From Lentisphaeria bacterium UBA1776 (GTDB taxonomy: Bacteria; Verrucomicrobiota; Lentisphaeria; Victivallales; Victivallaceae): a stretch of 28,720 nt of DNA. The notes under the pieces are model-generated. The model was not told the origin of the DNA and searched no databases. It saw nothing but the letters and a program-made list of their open reading frames with translations. Location: contig DCGO01000005.1 of NCBI GenBank assembly GCA_002314605.1, forward strand, positions 19,399 through 48,118. Direction: 5' to 3'. Positions 16,097 through 23,905 of the stretch are shown here, piece by piece. Position 1 is the first letter of the stretch, and the number at the start of each line of letters is the position of its first letter. Made by a program: the position numbers and the translations under genes.

Positions 16097-16127
16097 GGAC
16101 CGTTTTCTTCAGGAAGGTCCTTTTTTT
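16097..16127 (+). terminator. Intrinsic terminator after folK
   Basis: GGACC (16097-16101) pairs with GGTCC (16116-16120). The inner bases TTTC and GGAA extend the stem with a bulge and one wobble pair. Seven T follow at 16121-16127. A smaller perfect hairpin GTTGTA/TACAAC with a five-base loop lies upstream near 16055-16071. This ends the yihY-folK transcript just before the bamA promoter. Confidence 0.8.
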
Positions 16128-16138
16128 CGGTTGAAAAG

Positions 16139-16167
16139 TGGAAATTTTGTCTGAATGATGCTATATT
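16139..16167 (+). promoter_or_regulatory. Probable promoter of bamA operon
   Basis: TATATT (16162-16167) lies 17 bases after TGGAAA (16139-16144), a weaker -35 than in the other promoters of the window. The bamA ATG is 39 bases downstream of the -10 box, and the preceding terminator ends at 16127. Confidence 0.55.
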
Positions 16168-16206
16168 ATCCGAAATATACTCTTCATCAACCACCGGAGA
16201 AGAAAA

Positions 16207-18534
16207 ATGTCTGCTGCGAAAAAGTTATGGATTGCGGTCGTGGGGATCGCCGGGATTTTCGGCGGTTTTTCCCTTGGTGCGCAGAATGTCAGCAATATCG
16301 TCTTCAATCAGCAGGGAAAAGCTCAGGTCCAGAATGCTTTCATAGAACATAATACTTTGCTGCGGAAGGGAATGCATTTCAATGCCGAACAGCTGGATGC
16401 CGATATCAAGCGGCTGTATGCCACCGGAGTTTTCAGCGATGTATCCGCCGCTGTGGACAAGGGCCCCGACGGCAATGTGGCGATCCGCTACACCATGAAA
16501 CTCAAGCCTCTGGTGCGGAAATTCGTCATCAAAGGCAATGAAAAACTGAAAATTTCCAAACTTCAGGATGTTGCCACGGTAGGCACGGATGCCCCGCTGA
16601 ACGAACGCAACCTCCGGGATACGGTTTCCGCCATCCGCAAACTTTATCAGGAAGACGGTTACAACGATGCCCGGGTGGACTGGAAAATCATCAATGTCGC
16701 TGAAGGTGAAGTGGATGTGGAGATCCATATTGAGGAAAATCTGAAAGTCCGGGTGAACGATGTGAATTTTCACGGACTTCATGCCATGAGCAAGGGGGAG
16801 TTGAAGGAAGCCATGGCCAACCGTTTCAACTGGATCGGAATGATCCCGCTGGTCGGTAAACACCTGAATTTCGGTCTTCTGAACCGGCAGGAACTGGAGG
16901 CGGACGAGGCGCGGATCCGGGAGGTCTGTTACAAGTACGGCTATCTGGATGCCAAGGTCGTTTCCGTCAAGGTCATTCCGCTGGCGGATGATCCTGAACG
17001 GGCGGATATTGACATTACATTGGACGAGGGATTGCCCTACAAGATCCGGTCGGTGGAAATCGCCGGGGCTCCGGCGGCTGATGCGGCGCTCCTGAAGGGC
17101 ATGCTGAAACTGCAGAAGGGGGAAACCTTCTCCAGTACGGCTGAAAACGCCACCATCAAGGCGATCTCCAATCACTATGAATCCCTGGGACATGTGGATG
17201 CCTCCATCCGGTCGGTCCGCCAGGCGAACTACAAGGACCATACGGTTGGGATACGGGTGGATGTCTCCGCCGGCCGCCGTTACCATGTGCGGCAGGTGAA
17301 TATCGTCAACAATGTTTATACCAAGGACAAGGTCATCCGCCGGGAGCTGGCGATCCAGCCGGGGGACCCGGTGGACCGCAGCCGTATCGAGGTCAGCCGT
17401 GCCCGCCTGATGGGCATGGGTTATTTCTCCAAGGTGGAGGCTTTGACCAACAATGCCGATGATGTCAGCGAAAAGGATGTGGAATTCCGGGTGGAGGAAA
17501 AGGAAGAACGCTTCAACTTCAAGATCGGCGCCGGATTTTCCGACATGAACAGTCTGGTTGGGATGACGGAAATTTCCAGTAAAAACTTTGACCTTTTCGC
17601 TCCGCAGAACTGGTTTTACGGCGGCGGTCAGCGGTTCCGGATCCAGGGGATGTACGGTATTGAACGGGCCGGGTTCAACGTGGATTTCACCGAGCCGTGG
17701 CTGATGGATCTGCCCATCAAGCTGGATGTGTCCGGCTACTGGAATCAGATGGAATACAATGACTGGAGCGAGCAACGCGTGGGCGGGCGCATGGGGCTCT
17801 CCCGCAAATTCTTTGATGACTTCACCAGTGCCACCATCGGTTATAAGTTTGAGCAGGTCAATGTTTTTGACATGGAGCGGAATGTGGAGAGCAGCACCAA
17901 AAAGGAAGAAGGCCGGCAATGGGTCAGTCAGATATCGCTGATGCTGGACCGGGATACCCGGGACAGTCTCCTGATGCCTACGCAGGGGTACAATATCAAC
18001 TTCCTTGCCTCAGTTTCTCCGAAGGTCTTCGGATCCACGAACAATTTCTACCGGCTGGAAGCCAAGGGCAGCGGCTATTACTCGTTCTTCGACAAGGCGA
18101 TCATTGTCATGGCCGGTTTCCGGGCCGGGGTGGTGGCGGACTTCGACCGGGATGAGGGTGCGCCGATTTTTGAGCGTTATTTCCTGGGCGGCGGAGACTC
18201 TCTGCGCGGTTTTTCTTATCGGGATGTGGGGCCTCTGGACCGCAAAAACACTCCGGTCGGCGGCAGTACGATGATGCTGGGAACTTTTGAGATCAGCCAT
18301 CCCATCTGGAGTTTTATCCGCGGTGCGGCTTTTGTGGACGCCGGCAATGTGTGGGAAAATGCGTACAGTTTCGGTCCCGGCGGCATCAATGTCGGTGCCG
18401 GTTACGGTCTGCGGCTGCAGATCCCCATGATCAACGCTCCCGTCAAACTGGACCTGGCATATCCGATTGTCAACAATCAGGATAATCAGTCCAGCAAGTT
18501 CAGATTCCACTTCAACATGGGATTCACCTGGTGA
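16207..18534 (+). CDS. bamA: Outer membrane protein assembly factor BamA
   Basis: BamA is the central Omp85 protein that folds and inserts beta-barrel proteins into the outer membrane. The 775-residue protein has a signal peptide (about residues 1-25, cleavage near SLGAQ). Five POTRA domains follow, roughly 27-100, 101-178, 179-275, 276-355 and 357-434, each with a GYxxA-type turn such as DGYNDARV and YGYLDAKV. The beta-barrel runs from about 437 to the end. The conserved LRGF (the VRGF/Y equivalent of Omp85 loop 6) is at 666-669 in FLGGGDSLRGFSYRD. The last residue is Trp rather than the more usual Phe, still an aromatic beta-signal end. CCGGAG precedes the ATG. The downstream lipoprotein gene overlaps its stop by one base. 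Confidence 0.97.
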   Translation: MSAAKKLWIAVVGIAGIFGGFSLGAQNVSNIVFNQQGKAQVQNAFIEHNTLLRKGMHFNAEQLDADIKRLYATGVFSDVSAAVDKGPDGNVAIRYTMKLKPLVRKFVIKGNEKLKISKLQDVATVGTDAPLNERNLRDTVSAIRKLYQEDGYNDARVDWKIINVAEGEVDVEIHIEENLKVRVNDVNFHGLHAMSKGELKEAMANRFNWIGMIPLVGKHLNFGLLNRQELEADEARIREVCYKYGYLDAKVVSVKVIPLADDPERADIDITLDEGLPYKIRSVEIAGAPAADAALLKGMLKLQKGETFSSTAENATIKAISNHYESLGHVDASIRSVRQANYKDHTVGIRVDVSAGRRYHVRQVNIVNNVYTKDKVIRRELAIQPGDPVDRSRIEVSRARLMGMGYFSKVEALTNNADDVSEKDVEFRVEEKEERFNFKIGAGFSDMNSLVGMTEISSKNFDLFAPQNWFYGGGQRFRIQGMYGIERAGFNVDFTEPWLMDLPIKLDVSGYWNQMEYNDWSEQRVGGRMGLSRKFFDDFTSATIGYKFEQVNVFDMERNVESSTKKEEGRQWVSQISLMLDRDTRDSLLMPTQGYNINFLASVSPKVFGSTNNFYRLEAKGSGYYSFFDKAIIVMAGFRAGVVADFDRDEGAPIFERYFLGGGDSLRGFSYRDVGPLDRKNTPVGGSTMMLGTFEISHPIWSFIRGAAFVDAGNVWENAYSFGPGGINVGAGYGLRLQIPMINAPVKLDLAYPIVNNQDNQSSKFRFHFNMGFTW

Positions 18535-18959
18535 TGAAAGGACGGTATTTTCTTCTGACCGGTACCGGACTGGCGATGATTTTAAGCGGATGTTTCGGGG
18601 GGACATCCATCACTTCCGTGGAGCCGGTGCCGAAAGGGGTCCAGTACAACGGCCGGCTGGTGCTGGGGATCGTTCAGGCGGAAAACCGGGGGATGTATCT
18701 CTTCAACTGCATTCCGCTGTGGAGCGGACTGCCTCACAAACCGAATTTCCGGCAGTACACCACATTCCGCAACTATCTGCATCCCGGCTACATGGACCAG
18801 ATGCTGGCGGACGAGGGCAAGCGGATGAATGCGACTTCCGTGGTCGTCCGTTCCTGTACGGAAAGTTCCCGCGGATGGTTTTCGCTGTGGATCGTCTGGG
18901 TCCGCCAGATGCGGGCGGAAGGCGTGGCACTTGGAGGAAAAAGGTCGTCCGATGATTGA
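18534..18959 (+). CDS. Small outer-membrane-type lipoprotein, unknown family
   Basis: The 141-residue protein has a lipoprotein signal peptide: MKGRYFLLTG, a hydrophobic stretch and the lipobox LSGC with the acylated Cys20. Residues after the Cys are Phe-Gly-Gly, not Asp, so outer membrane sorting is likely under the E. coli rule, whose validity in this phylum is unproven. The mature part contains LFNCIPLWSGLP, an aromatic segment FRQYTTFRNYLHPGYMDQML and WFSLWIVWVRQM near the C-terminus. I recognise no named family. The ATG shares one base with the bamA stop (TGATG), so it is coupled to bamA and could be an accessory factor of the assembly machine, but this is inference. A GTG three bases earlier is an alternative start. 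Its last eight bases overlap recR. Confidence 0.85.
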   Translation: MKGRYFLLTGTGLAMILSGCFGGTSITSVEPVPKGVQYNGRLVLGIVQAENRGMYLFNCIPLWSGLPHKPNFRQYTTFRNYLHPGYMDQMLADEGKRMNATSVVVRSCTESSRGWFSLWIVWVRQMRAEGVALGGKRSSDD

Positions 18960-19563
18960 GGACCTTCACTATCCGGGACACCTTGAATCCCTGATGGAAC
19001 TTCTGCGGACCTTGCCCGGGGTGGGCAAGCGGGCCGCCGAACGGATGGTTCTGGCCATGCTCAAGTGGGACACCGAAAAGCAGAGCACCTTCGGGCGGCT
19101 GATGCTGGAGCTCCATGAAAATGTGATTTCCTGTCCCGAATGCGGCGCCATTGCCGAAGCCGGAAAACGCTGTCCGGTGTGCGGCGATTCCGGGCGGGAC
19201 CGTTCCTGTCTCTGTGTGGTGGAGGACCCCCAGCAGATTTTTGCCGTGGAAAAATCCGGGACTTACCACGGGCTGTATCATGTGCTGGGAGGGCGGCTTT
19301 CGCCCCTTTCCGGCAATAACGGCGAAAACATGACCACGGAGAAACTTTTGGAACGGGCATCCCGTCCGGAGTGCCGTGAGGTTATTCTGGCGCTGGGGGC
19401 GGATGTGGAGGGCCGTGCTACTGCAGTGTTTCTGGCGGAGCTTCTGAAAAAGTGCGATGTGCGTGTTTCCCAGCCTGCATTGGGTCTGCCGGCGGGTGCC
19501 GGGATCGGCTATGCGGATGGTGCCACCATTGCTGCGGCGCTGGCCGGACGGAAGGAGTTCTGA
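18952..19563 (+). CDS. recR: Recombination mediator protein RecR
   Basis: RecR acts with RecO and RecF to load RecA on single-stranded DNA at gaps. The 203-residue protein has the usual length. It shows the helix-hairpin-helix LPGVGKRAAERM (21-32), a four-cysteine zinc finger (Cys61, Cys64, Cys74, Cys77) and a Toprim domain from about residue 85 containing CVVEDPQQI and the GTYHGLYHVLGGRLSPLSG segment that is a hallmark of RecR. The ATG at 18952 overlaps the lipoprotein gene by eight bases; GGAGG at 18933-18937 and AAAGG at 18940-18944 are the possible ribosome sites. The partner recO, and dnaX which often precedes recR, are absent from the window. Confidence 0.97.
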   Translation: MIEDLHYPGHLESLMELLRTLPGVGKRAAERMVLAMLKWDTEKQSTFGRLMLELHENVISCPECGAIAEAGKRCPVCGDSGRDRSCLCVVEDPQQIFAVEKSGTYHGLYHVLGGRLSPLSGNNGENMTTEKLLERASRPECREVILALGADVEGRATAVFLAELLKKCDVRVSQPALGLPAGAGIGYADGATIAAALAGRKEF

Positions 19564-19570
19564 ATACGCC

Positions 19571-20497
19571 ATGAAACCGAAACTCCTGGTGCTGGGGCCC
19601 AACCCCGCGTGGCAGAAGGTCCTGCATTTTCCGCAGTTTTGCTGCGGCGAGGTGAACCGGGCGGCTTCCATGCTGGAATTTGCCTCCGGCAAAGGCATCA
19701 ATTTCTGCCGTGCCGCCGGAATATCCGGCCGGACGGAGGCCATTCTTCTGCAGGCCGCCGGCGGAGAAAACGGTCGGCGTCTCACGGAATATCTGGAGCG
19801 GGAAAAGATGACGGTCCGGACCGTTCCGGCAGGGCCCACCCGCTGCTGTGTCAGCTGCTGCGGCCCGGATGGAAACTGCACGGAAATCATTGAACCCTCC
19901 GCCGCGCTGACCCCGGAGGAAGCATCTTCGCTGCTGCGGATGTTTGACGGGCTTCTTGCCGGAGCGGAAATGGCGGCTTTCTGCGGCTCTCTTCCTGACG
20001 GGTCGGATCCGGTTTTCTACCGCCATTGTGCCGATCTGGCGGCGGCCGGAAATGTGACGCTTTTCCTGGATACCGTGAAGGATCTCCCGGAACTTCTGGA
20101 CCGGTCCCGCCGGTCGGTGGTGAAGATCAACCGGAGTGAACTTGCCCGGGTGACGGGAGAGAAAACGGTTCAGACCGGATTGAAACGGCTTCTGGAGTAT
20201 GAGTCGCTGTGTTTTGCGGCCATTACCGATGGGCCCGGAAGGGCATATGCCGCCACTTGCGATGCCCAGTGGGAATATGATCTTCCGGCGTTGAAGTCGA
20301 TTCTGAGTCCCATCGGCTGCGGGGACACCTGCGGCGCGGTTACGGCATCGGAACTGCTGGCCGGAGCGGCGCCGGAGGAGGCGTTCCTGACCGGCTTGGC
20401 GGCGGCTTCCGCCAACTGTCTTACGCCGGTTTACGGGCATTACAAGGTTGAGGATGCCGACATGATCCGACGGGATATCCGGATGCGGAAGGTGTAA
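19571..20497 (+). CDS. PfkB-family carbohydrate kinase (1-phosphofructokinase/tagatose-6-phosphate kinase-like)
   Basis: The 308-residue protein is a ribokinase-fold sugar kinase. It opens with LLVLGPNPAWQKVLHF, the LacC/FruK-type N-terminus (N-P-A-x-D/Q), followed by ASGKGINFCRAAG, the substrate-binding GKG-N-A region. The catalytic base Asp252 lies in GCGDTCGAV, matching the GAGD signature with Cys for Ala. NRSELARVTG (N-x-x-E) is the magnesium and phosphate motif. These features favour a sugar-phosphate substrate such as fructose 1-phosphate or tagatose 6-phosphate, but no phosphotransferase genes are nearby, so the substrate is open. It is rich in Cys (for example TRCCVSCCG). The gene starts seven bases after recR; AAGGAG at 19552-19557 is rather far (13 bases). 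Confidence 0.88.
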   Translation: MKPKLLVLGPNPAWQKVLHFPQFCCGEVNRAASMLEFASGKGINFCRAAGISGRTEAILLQAAGGENGRRLTEYLEREKMTVRTVPAGPTRCCVSCCGPDGNCTEIIEPSAALTPEEASSLLRMFDGLLAGAEMAAFCGSLPDGSDPVFYRHCADLAAAGNVTLFLDTVKDLPELLDRSRRSVVKINRSELARVTGEKTVQTGLKRLLEYESLCFAAITDGPGRAYAATCDAQWEYDLPALKSILSPIGCGDTCGAVTASELLAGAAPEEAFLTGLAAASANCLTPVYGHYKVEDADMIRRDIRMRKV

Positions 20498-20524
20498 GTT
20501 GTCCATAAAATAAGGAAACGGAAA

Positions 20525-21817
20525 ATGACGGAAAACAGCATGTTTGCACTGTTCGGGAAGAGGCGGTTTCTGCCGCTCTTCATCACCCAGTTCTTCGGAG
20601 CATTCAACGACAATTTTCTGAAGTGCTCCATCCTTTCCATGGTGGCCTTTATGCTGGCCGGGAAGAGTGAACAGGTGGGGGCGTTGACCAATCTGGCCAC
20701 GGCGCTCTTCATCCTGCCGTTTTTCTGTTTTTCCATGATGGCCGGAGAGCTTGTGGACCGGATGGACAAGGGGCTGGTCTGCCGGATCGTCAAGGTTTTT
20801 GAGATCGCACTGATGATCTTTGCGGCATGCGGCATGTATTTCCGCTGTATCTGGGCATTGATGCTGCTGCTCTTTCTCATGGGGATCCATTCGGCCTTTT
20901 TCGGCCCGGCGAAATACGCACTTCTTCCCCAGCATCTTTCAGACCGGGAACTGCTTCATGGAAATGCGCTGGTGGCGGGGGGGACCTATCTGGCGATCCT
21001 GGGAGGTTCCATCGGCGGAAGTCTGATCGTCATGCTTCCTGGCGGCATCCTGTGGTCCGGCGCGATTCTGCTTCTTTCTGCGGTACTCGGGTGTGCCGGC
21101 AGTTTTCTGATCCCTCCCTCCCCGCCGCAGGGAGAACGTCCGCCCCTGTCGTGCAGGGTATTTCTGGCACTTTTTGTTCATATTGCCGAATGTCTCCGGC
21201 TGCCGATACCGAGGAGGTGTATTTTCACCCTTTCCATTTTCTGGGCTGCCGGAGCGCTGTATGTATCGATTCTTCCGGTGCTCTGCCTGCGGGTCCTTGG
21301 CGGAAATGAACGGGTCAACTCGCTTTTTCTGCTGCTCTTTTCGGTCGGGATCGGTATTGGGGCCCTGTCTTCCAGCAAGATCCTCCGGGGGGAGATTTCC
21401 GGGCGGCTTGCGCCGTGGGCCATGCTTGGAATGGCACTTTTCTCGCTGGATCTGGCGTTCTGCAGTCTGCACACCCATGTGTTTGCAGAACTTTCGGGGC
21501 CGCTTGCGCTGATGCACGATATCCGTTTTCTGCGGATTTCCGCAGATTTCTTTCTGGTCTCGGTATTCGGCGGCGCATTTTCCGTGCCGCTTCAGGCTCT
21601 GATGCAGCACTCCGCCCCGGCGGATCGGGTGGCCCGGGTGATTGCGGCATATAATGTCATGAATTCTCTTTTCATGGCGGCGGCTACCATTCTGGCGGCA
21701 GTGGCCAATGTTCTTTGGAACCCCTCGCCCGGAGTCACGTTGGGGGTCCTGGGGATCATCCTGTTCTTCAACGCTTTCTGGAGCCGTTTCCCCGCGGGAT
21801 GCGGGCGGAAATCCTGA
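20525..21817 (+). CDS. MFS transporter, LplT-like (lysophospholipid transporter family)
   Basis: The 430-residue protein has about 12 hydrophobic segments. The N-terminal FITQFFGAFNDNFLK and the loop segment GIHSAFFGPAKYALLPQHL with LLHGNALVAGGTYLAILGG are characteristic of LplT and of the transporter half of LplT-acyltransferase fusions. LplT flips lysophospholipids across the inner membrane for re-acylation by Aas in E. coli. Here the acyltransferase and acyl-ACP synthetase domains are not fused and not adjacent, so the substrate is inferred only. AAGGA at 20512-20516 is eight bases before the ATG. The gene follows the sugar kinase by 27 bases and precedes dnaN by 101 bases. Confidence 0.87.
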   Translation: MTENSMFALFGKRRFLPLFITQFFGAFNDNFLKCSILSMVAFMLAGKSEQVGALTNLATALFILPFFCFSMMAGELVDRMDKGLVCRIVKVFEIALMIFAACGMYFRCIWALMLLLFLMGIHSAFFGPAKYALLPQHLSDRELLHGNALVAGGTYLAILGGSIGGSLIVMLPGGILWSGAILLLSAVLGCAGSFLIPPSPPQGERPPLSCRVFLALFVHIAECLRLPIPRRCIFTLSIFWAAGALYVSILPVLCLRVLGGNERVNSLFLLLFSVGIGIGALSSSKILRGEISGRLAPWAMLGMALFSLDLAFCSLHTHVFAELSGPLALMHDIRFLRISADFFLVSVFGGAFSVPLQALMQHSAPADRVARVIAAYNVMNSLFMAAATILAAVANVLWNPSPGVTLGVLGIILFFNAFWSRFPAGCGRKS

Positions 21818-21918
21818 AGAGGTCTCCGGCAGAAATCCGGGATATTGCGCTTGCGTTTTGAGAAAATGGTGTTACCTTATAGGGGAATGCCATGCAACGG
21901 AAAAAATGAGGTTCAATT

Positions 21919-23019
21919 ATGAAATTTACGGTCGAACGGGAAAAATTTCTCAAGGGGCTCCAGCGGGTGAACAACATTGTGAGCTCCCGCAGCATGATGC
22001 CGATTCTGAGCAATGTGCTGCTGTCCGCCGAAGAAAACAAGCTGAAACTGACGGCCACGGATCTGGAGATCCGCATTGATACGGTGGTGGATGCGGTGGT
22101 GACCGAGCCGGGCGTGACCACCCTTCCCGCCAAGAAACTGCTGGCTCTGGCCGGGTGTTTCGCCGGACAGGATGTGGAAGTTTCCGTCAATGAGAATCAT
22201 CACGCTCAGATCAACTGCGGCAGCAGCCGGTTCAAACTTCTGGGACTGCCGGTGGACGACTTTCCGGAAATGATCACCTTCGAGCCCCTCCGCGAGATCA
22301 AGATGCAGGAAGGCGTCTGCCGCCGGATGCTGAATATGGTTTCTTATGCGGTCAGTATCGAGGACAGCCGCAAGGCTTTGACGGGCGTACTCTTTGCCGT
22401 GGAGGATCACACGGTGACTTTTGTGGCCACCGACAGCAAGCGGCTGGCCATTCAGGAGACCAATGTGGAGTTCTTTGAAGGCGCTTCCGGCGAGGCCATT
22501 GTGCCCATCAAGGCTGTGAACGAGATGAAGCGGATGCTGGACGGTGAAAATCCCCTTTCCATCAGGATCGGCGAAAAACTCTGCCGGATCGAGAGCACCA
22601 ATTTCGTCATGACCACCAAACTGATCGACGGAAATTATCCCAACTACCGCAAGGTGATCCCCCAGGATTTCTCCGCCACGGTGGAGATCAATGCCGCCAG
22701 GTTCCGCGCCAAAATCGAGACGGTGGGATTGGCCCTGCCGGACATGTCCGGGTGTGTGGCGCTGAATTTCAATGAAAACCAGCTCGTGCTCAGTGCTTCC
22801 AGCAACGAGGTGGGCGAGGGCAGTGATACGATCGACATCGAGTACACCGGTTCTCCCATTGAGGTCACTTTCAACCCGAAGTTTCTGGACGATCCCCTGA
22901 AGATCTGCAGCACCGAAAAGGTGAAGATCAGCTTCAATGCGGCAGACCCCCTGAATCCGGTTGCCATGGAAGGCGATCCGGGATTCCTGTATGTGATCAT
23001 GCCGATCCGCAAGCACTGA
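21919..23019 (+). CDS. dnaN: DNA polymerase III subunit beta (sliding clamp)
   Basis: DnaN is the ring-shaped processivity clamp of the replicative polymerase. The 366-residue protein matches the family length and shows three clamp-fold repeats. Landmarks are the N-terminal MKFTVEREKFLKGLQ, the ATDLEI segment, DSRKALTGVLF, ATDSKRLAI and the C-terminal end GFLYVIMPIR, which belongs to the hydrophobic cleft where clamp-binding peptides dock. GAGG at 21908-21911 lies seven bases before the ATG. dnaA, recF and gyrB, the usual neighbours, are not here, and no DnaA-box cluster is visible upstream. A promoter may lie in the 101-base gap (TTGCGT at 21851 and an imperfect -10 near 21873), but the match is poor. 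A strong terminator follows. Confidence 0.97.
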   Translation: MKFTVEREKFLKGLQRVNNIVSSRSMMPILSNVLLSAEENKLKLTATDLEIRIDTVVDAVVTEPGVTTLPAKKLLALAGCFAGQDVEVSVNENHHAQINCGSSRFKLLGLPVDDFPEMITFEPLREIKMQEGVCRRMLNMVSYAVSIEDSRKALTGVLFAVEDHTVTFVATDSKRLAIQETNVEFFEGASGEAIVPIKAVNEMKRMLDGENPLSIRIGEKLCRIESTNFVMTTKLIDGNYPNYRKVIPQDFSATVEINAARFRAKIETVGLALPDMSGCVALNFNENQLVLSASSNEVGEGSDTIDIEYTGSPIEVTFNPKFLDDPLKICSTEKVKISFNAADPLNPVAMEGDPGFLYVIMPIRKH

Positions 23020-23034
23020 TTCCGGGTGCGGCAG

Positions 23035-23085
23035 AAAGCGCCGCAGGGCCGGGCGGATTTGCCGCCTGCCCACGGCGCTTTTTTT
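23035..23085 (+). terminator. Intrinsic terminator after dnaN
   Basis: AAAGCGCCG (23035-23043) pairs perfectly with CGGCGCTTT (23073-23081). A second internal hairpin, GGCGG (23052-23056) with CCGCC (23062-23066), stacks inside. The T run covers 23079-23085. It closes the bamA-dnaN region and insulates the esterase operon. Confidence 0.9.
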
Positions 23086-23125
23086 GTTTTATCAGGATGA
23101 ATAAAGATCAACAAGGAGCCTTATC

Positions 23126-23905
23126 ATGGCCTTCATTCAATGCAGTTTCCACTCGGATGTTCTGGGCAAAGCCTGTTCCATGAATGTTCTGCTTCCCCAG
23201 AAAGTCACCACCCAGATCGGCATGGCCAGTTCCGGCGGCAGACCGGAATATCCGGTCCTGTATCTTCTGCACGGTCTGAGCGATGACCACTCCATCTGGA
23301 TGCGCCGCACTTCCATTGAGCGCTACGCGGCCAATTATCCGCTGGCGGTGGTCATGCCGGACGGCGGGCGCTCCTTTTATACCGATATGGCCCAGGGACC
23401 CCGGTACTGGACATTCCTCTCGGAAGAACTGCCGGAGATCGTGGCTGCGCTCTTCCCCGTGAGCCGGCGGCGTGAAGATACTTTTGCCGCCGGGTTGTCC
23501 ATGGGGGGATACGGGGCGCTGAAACTGGGACTGCGGCGGCCGGACCGGTTTGCGGCAGTGGCAGGCATGTCTTCGGTGGCGGATATCGGGGCCTTCCTGA
23601 ACCGCGACATGGGGGAGGAAAACGGCGAACGCCTCCGGTATTTCGGTCGGCTGGACAATATTCCCGCCGACGAGGACCTTTTTCTTCTGGCGGAAAAAGC
23701 TGCGGCCGGACTGGTCAGACCGAAACTTTTCCAGTGCTGCGGAACGGAGGATGTTCTGTACAAGGACAACCTCCGGCTCCGGGATCACCTGAGCAAACTT
23801 GACTTCGATTACGTCTATCACGAAGCCCCCGGCTTACACTGCTGGGAGTTCTGGGACTTCTGGATCCGGGAAATTCTGAAATGGCTGCCATTGGAGGACA
23901 AATGA
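23126..23905 (+). CDS. Esterase D-like alpha/beta hydrolase
   Basis: The 259-residue protein belongs to the putative esterase (esterase D/S-formylglutathione hydrolase/tributyrin esterase) family. It has YLLHGLSDDHSIWMRR with the oxyanion-region HG, the nucleophile Ser125 in GLSMGGYGAL, and a likely catalytic His238 in GLHCWEFWDFW; an Asp near residue 212 (GTEDVLYKDN) completes the triad. No signal peptide is present, so it should act in the cytoplasm on short acyl esters or thioester-like substrates; the natural substrate is unknown. AAGGAG at 23113-23118 is seven bases before the ATG. The stop overlaps the start of hisC. Confidence 0.9.
   Translation: MAFIQCSFHSDVLGKACSMNVLLPQKVTTQIGMASSGGRPEYPVLYLLHGLSDDHSIWMRRTSIERYAANYPLAVVMPDGGRSFYTDMAQGPRYWTFLSEELPEIVAALFPVSRRREDTFAAGLSMGGYGALKLGLRRPDRFAAVAGMSSVADIGAFLNRDMGEENGERLRYFGRLDNIPADEDLFLLAEKAAAGLVRPKLFQCCGTEDVLYKDNLRLRDHLSKLDFDYVYHEAPGLHCWEFWDFWIREILKWLPLEDK

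Noticed and set aside
16225..17919. Antisense open frame of 564 codons opposite bamA
   Set aside because: It is a shadow of the BamA codons; POTRA repeats are on the plus strand.
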